From NCBI GenBank assembly GCA_022842685.1, contig JALHPC010000017.1:1-54307 (forward strand): a DNA stretch of 54,307 bases. The letters are read 5' to 3'. Source of the DNA: Candidatus Kapaibacterium sp. (GTDB taxonomy: Bacteria; Bacteroidota; Ignavibacteria; Kapaibacteriales; Kapaibacteriaceae). A program made the translations under genes and the position numbers. The notes under the pieces are model-generated. The model did not search any database, was not told where the DNA came from, and worked only from the letters and a program-made list of their open reading frames with translations. Below, piece by piece: positions 51,579 through 54,307 of the stretch (the first letter of the stretch is position 1; every line of letters starts with the position of its first letter).

Positions 51579-52387
51579 TACAGAAGGTTGGATGGTGGAT
51601 CGGGTTCTACGACGTCGCAGGTATTACGAAAGGCGAGTTGGCTGATGCGCTTGCGCTGATTGCTTTGCCAGTCGATTTTCGGACGTTCGGCCTCGGGCTT
51701 GCGGTAGCCAAGACGGTATACAGCAAGCAGCTCTAGCGAGTCGGGCACGCGTAATACGTCGCGCACTTCGGCCCACGCTTCGGGAATTTCCATGGGCGTA
51801 CTAATAAACTGTATGCCCATGCCAAGCTCTTCGCAGAGCAGCCATATGTGTTCGATGGCCATGCCGGCACTAAGAGTGCAGTAGAAGGCCGACAGTTCAC
51901 CTGGGCGATACTCCTCGCGGTCGACCATAACGGCAAGAAGTAACGGCGACCCTTCGATGAGCTTGCGGTTGTCTTCTCCAAGGATTTTCGATACGCCAAG
52001 ACTCGACATTAGCTTAAGCACAGAGTCGCTCATTACCTGCTTGATAAAGGGCTTAAGCGGACCTGGAAGTTTGTCGATAAAAATACCGTCACGACGTTCG
52101 TCCATCTCCTGAGCGCTAAAGCGGAAGTACTTGCGGTAACGCTGAAAGAACGTTCCCCTATCCATTAGCTGCTGCATGGTGCGACCACCAATGGCGGCAA
52201 TGCGAGAACGAATGTCTGGATCGTCAACCAGCACAAAGCGCCACGGCTGCGAGTTAAAATGGCTTGGTGCGCGGCTGGCAGCTTCGATAATCAGGTGTTG
52301 GTGTTCGAGCGAAACGGGCCGTGTGTCAAAGTGACCGTTTGTGGTGCGTCGGTCACGAAAGGCCTGTAGCAAGGAAATGTTCTTCAT
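51578..52387 (-). CDS. Nitroreductase-family FMN oxidoreductase
   Basis: The 269-residue flavoprotein carries R-R-T-T-N-G-H-F and [12 protein letters not shown] near the start, the FMN-binding and dimer motif of the family, and a G-M-G-I-Q-F-I-S and L-G-Y-R-K-P-E segment near the end. Members reduce quinones, nitro-compounds or enones, or oxidise heterocycles. In this operon it may tailor the polyketide (redox of the ring or of the chain). The ATG overlaps the ligase stop by four bases and its stop overlaps the PKS start. A long insertion (about 75-125, with Y-R-K-Y-F-R-F) is not common in short nitroreductases. Confidence 0.88.
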   Translation of the reverse strand: MKNISLLQAFRDRRTTNGHFDTRPVSLEHQHLIIEAASRAPSHFNSQPWRFVLVDDPDIRSRIAAIGGRTMQQLMDRGTFFQRYRKYFRFSAQEMDERRDGIFIDKLPGPLKPFIKQVMSDSVLKLMSSLGVSKILGEDNRKLIEGSPLLLAVMVDREEYRPGELSAFYCTLSAGMAIEHIWLLCEELGMGIQFISTPMEIPEAWAEVRDVLRVPDSLELLAVYRLGYRKPEAERPKIDWQSNQRKRISQLAFRNTCDVVEPDPPSNLL

Positions 52388-54183
52388 GCAGTGTCGGTAT
52401 CTGGTCCGCTATACATGGCTTCGATTTCCGCTGCATAGCGGGTTTCGACGGCCTTGCGTCGCACCTTGAGTGTAGGCGTCATCAAACCGTTCTCGACCGT
52501 GAATGGTTCACGTAGGATGGTAAAGCGGCGCACGCGTTCGTACTTGGACAAGTCCTTTTGCAGCCGAACGATGTCCGCCCAAACGCGCTTGTGTACGGCG
52601 TCGCCGCCAACAACGTCGCCCACGGCCACACCGTCGGCATTCAATGCCCCTTTAACAGCTTCGGCATCGAGGACTACGAGGGCTGTACAGTATTCGCGGT
52701 TGTTGCCTACAAGCATGGCTTGTTCGATAAGACTCGATTGCGTTAGGAACTGTTCGATGGGTTGCGGGGCAATGTTTTTGCCTGTACTTGAAACAAGGAG
52801 ATGTTTTTTGCGATCGGTAATGATAAGGCGCCCATGCCCATCAAACCGGCCAATGTCGCCCGTGTGCAGCCAACCGTCGGGGCCTATCATATCGGCAGTG
52901 TCTTGTGGACGCTTCCAATATCCCTTCATCACGTTGGGTCCTCGCGCAAGAATCTCGCCGTCGTTGGCAATGCGCAATTCCACATTGGGCAGCGGTGGCC
53001 CAACGGTGCCTAATGTCTCGTCGCCCACTCTGTTTACAGCCAACACAGGCGACGTTTCGGTAAGCCCATACCCTTCTAGAATGGGCAGGCCCACCATAAA
53101 AAAGAAGCTACCTACATCGACGCTGAGAGCAGCACCGCCTGAGACAAAGAACCGTAGGCGGCCCCCTGTGCGCTGACGAATTTTGGAGTACACCAACACA
53201 TCGGCAATTTTTACCTGTGCTCGAGTAAGGGGCGTCGGATTCACATGGTGCTTCTGGCCGATGCGCATAGCCCAATCGAAGATCGCACGGCGCGGCGCTG
53301 GGGCTTTAGCGGCGGCCCCAAGCACGCGGTTGCGAATGCGCTCGAACAGCCGCGGAACACTTGTCATTACGGTCGGACGCACTTCGGCAAGATTGTCGGC
53401 AACCGTTTCGATAGACTCTGCAAACCACGTCGATGCGCCCACACCAAAGGCCAGGTAATAGCCAGCCATACGTTCGTAGGAGTGGCATAAAGGAAGGTAA
53501 CTCAGTAAGACGTCGCTATCGCTCATCGGAATAGCGTCAAGCGCGCCGGCAATGTTCGACGTTACGTTGCCATGCGTTAGCATTACGCCCTTTGGTGTGC
53601 CGGTTGTGCCCGAGGTGTAGATCAGCGTCAGCAGTTCGTCGGGCGCTATGCGCTCGGCCATAGCTCGAAGTTGTACTGCGCGCGTATGCGCGTCGGCGCT
53701 GGCGCGGCCCCGCTCTTCGACATCAGCAAAGCGAAGGCACCCCTGGGCAAGCTCTACATCGTCGTTCATGACAACGACCAACCGCAGGGCGGGCAGCGCT
53801 TCGCGTACGGAAAGGATTTTAGAGAGCTGCAATTTGTTGGACACCACAATGGCGGCGGCTTCGCAATCTCCAAACACTTCGGCCATTTGAGCGGCGGTAA
53901 GGGTTGGAAACACAGGCACATCGATGATGCCCGAACACGCTGCGGCAAAGTCTGCCACAGCCCATTCCACGCGGTTCTCGCTTACAATACCTAGGCGTTC
54001 ACCCGGCACAATACCGCATGCAAGCAGGCCGAGAGCAAAGGCCTCTACGCGCTCTCGCAATACGTCGTGCGTAAGCGTTTGCCACGAGCCCGCCACCTTG
54101 CGCGCATAGACGGCCTTGTCGGTACGTCCTGCATAGCGGTCGCACGTATCAACAAACATCCGGGCAATGGTGTTGGGTATCAT
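52384..54183 (-). CDS. AMP-forming long-chain acyl-CoA ligase (FadD/FAA1-like)
   Basis: The 599-residue ANL enzyme activates a fatty acid as acyl-AMP and then acyl-CoA. Motif A3 is [12 protein letters not shown] (about 189-200), A5 is G-Y-G-L-T-E-T-S-P, and A8 region [17 protein letters not shown] is the long-chain/AMP-ligase type. The A10 lysine is probably in L-K-V-R-R-K near the end. It heads the four-gene operon: ligase, nitroreductase, PKS III, methyltransferase, each overlapping the next. ATG 54183 has no Shine-Dalgarno but the promoter element ends only four bases before it. Confidence 0.93.
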   Translation of the reverse strand: MIPNTIARMFVDTCDRYAGRTDKAVYARKVAGSWQTLTHDVLRERVEAFALGLLACGIVPGERLGIVSENRVEWAVADFAAACSGIIDVPVFPTLTAAQMAEVFGDCEAAAIVVSNKLQLSKILSVREALPALRLVVVMNDDVELAQGCLRFADVEERGRASADAHTRAVQLRAMAERIAPDELLTLIYTSGTTGTPKGVMLTHGNVTSNIAGALDAIPMSDSDVLLSYLPLCHSYERMAGYYLAFGVGASTWFAESIETVADNLAEVRPTVMTSVPRLFERIRNRVLGAAAKAPAPRRAIFDWAMRIGQKHHVNPTPLTRAQVKIADVLVYSKIRQRTGGRLRFFVSGGAALSVDVGSFFFMVGLPILEGYGLTETSPVLAVNRVGDETLGTVGPPLPNVELRIANDGEILARGPNVMKGYWKRPQDTADMIGPDGWLHTGDIGRFDGHGRLIITDRKKHLLVSSTGKNIAPQPIEQFLTQSSLIEQAMLVGNNREYCTALVVLDAEAVKGALNADGVAVGDVVGGDAVHKRVWADIVRLQKDLSKYERVRRFTILREPFTVENGLMTPTLKVRRKAVETRYAAEIEAMYSGPDTDTA

Positions 54184-54187
54184 CGTG

Positions 54188-54195
54188 CAAAACTA
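54188..54195 (-). promoter_or_regulatory. -7 element of the acyl-CoA ligase/PKS operon (leaderless)
   Basis: TAGTTTTG on the minus strand ends four bases before the ATG at 54183. The mRNA would begin about at the start codon. Confidence 0.5.
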
Positions 54196-54212
54196 CAATT
54201 GTGCTACACACT

Positions 54213-54234
54213 ACGCTTTGCATTACGCTTTGCA
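54213..54234 (+). repeat. Tandem ACGCTTTGCA pair, right copy
   Basis: Two ACGCTTTGCA copies, 12-base period (54213-54222, 54225-54234), same orientation as the pair at 48527-48548. The linker is TT where the left copy has CG. Confidence 0.6.
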
Positions 54235-54257
54235 CTAGGGCGGGCACGGTGGCCTGC

Positions 54258-54286
54258 CCACGACCCTCGTGGCCGTCGCACGTGCG
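54258..54286. repeat. Palindromes at the window end
   Basis: CCACGA-CCC-TCGTGG (54258-54272, 6-bp stem and 3-base loop) and the perfect palindrome CGCACGTGCG (54277-54286) fill the sequence upstream of the ligase gene. The stem/loop size resembles REP hairpin II, but the sequence is different. The window stops at 54307, so the rest is not visible. Confidence 0.5.
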
Positions 54287-54307
54287 TCGTATTGCGGCGG
54301 CCTGATG

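Overview
The window looks like about 54 kb of chromosome from a Gram-negative member of the Bacteroidota, most likely a deep lineage near Chlorobi, Ignavibacteria and Candidatus Kapabacteria. That placement is inferred from four things: a Bacteroidota-type -7 promoter element (TAnnTTTG) in front of many genes; a subtilisin-like protease ending in what looks like a type IX secretion sorting domain; a VWA/ASH (choice-of-anchor D style) surface protein; and a TonB/SPOR/outer-membrane-barrel envelope operon. No rRNA is present, so the assignment cannot be made firm here. Most of the window is densely packed housekeeping DNA, with many 4-base ATGA overlaps.

Layout. 1-1663: 3' end of coaD, then rimO (+). 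1680-3750: pheS, a lolD-like ABC ATPase and a small TMEM14-like membrane protein (-). 3826-5215: infC-rpmI-rplT (-) with a clear terminator. 5352-8067: lon and the short rpmG (+), closed by a hairpin. 8136-9168: an orphan OmpR-type response regulator and a MazG-like protein (-). 9226-13199: DNA polymerase III delta-prime subunit coupled to a VWA/ASH/beta-barrel protein (+), meeting head-on a GH13-family protein and uvrC (13177-16934, -). 16989-22607: a small lipoprotein, a secreted subtilase and a RavA/ViaA-like MoxR-VWA pair (+). 22626-30511: an envelope operon on the minus strand (giant TPR protein, outer-membrane barrel, SPOR protein, TonB-like protein, an unlisted 55-residue membrane protein, UDP-glucose dehydrogenase). 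30588-34352: trhO, purine nucleoside phosphorylase, a beta-propeller-like lipoprotein and phosphotransacetylase (+). 34360-37861: mutS and hslO (-). 37972-41131: a DUF4097-like exported protein, tRNA-Ser(GCT), smpB, tyrS and a LipM-like octanoyltransferase (+). 41274-48518: a membrane-anchored FAD oxidoreductase and a 1696-residue kinase/ATPase/GAF/adenylate cyclase hybrid (+).

The accessory part begins at about 48.5 kb. A RAYT-type single-domain Y1 HUH transposase (48977-49438, -) sits between two arrays of 63/64-base double-hairpin repeats in opposite orientation, with alternating linker types. This is a REP/RAYT element ('REPtron'). Beyond it lies a tightly coupled four-gene minus-strand operon (50029-54183): AMP-forming acyl-CoA ligase, nitroreductase, type III polyketide synthase and an isoprenylcysteine-methyltransferase-like enzyme. 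It reads as a self-contained pathway for long-chain alkylpyrone-type lipids. A tandem 10-mer (ACGCTTTGCA twice, 12-base period) occurs on both sides of this segment.

The main candidates for undescribed biology are the REP/RAYT element with its dimeric repeat architecture, the ligase-nitroreductase-PKS III-methyltransferase operon, the TPR-barrel-SPOR-TonB-micropeptide envelope operon, the FAD oxidoreductase/cAMP signalling pair, and the set of apparently leaderless promoters. All calls come from reading the sequence. No database search or folding program was used.
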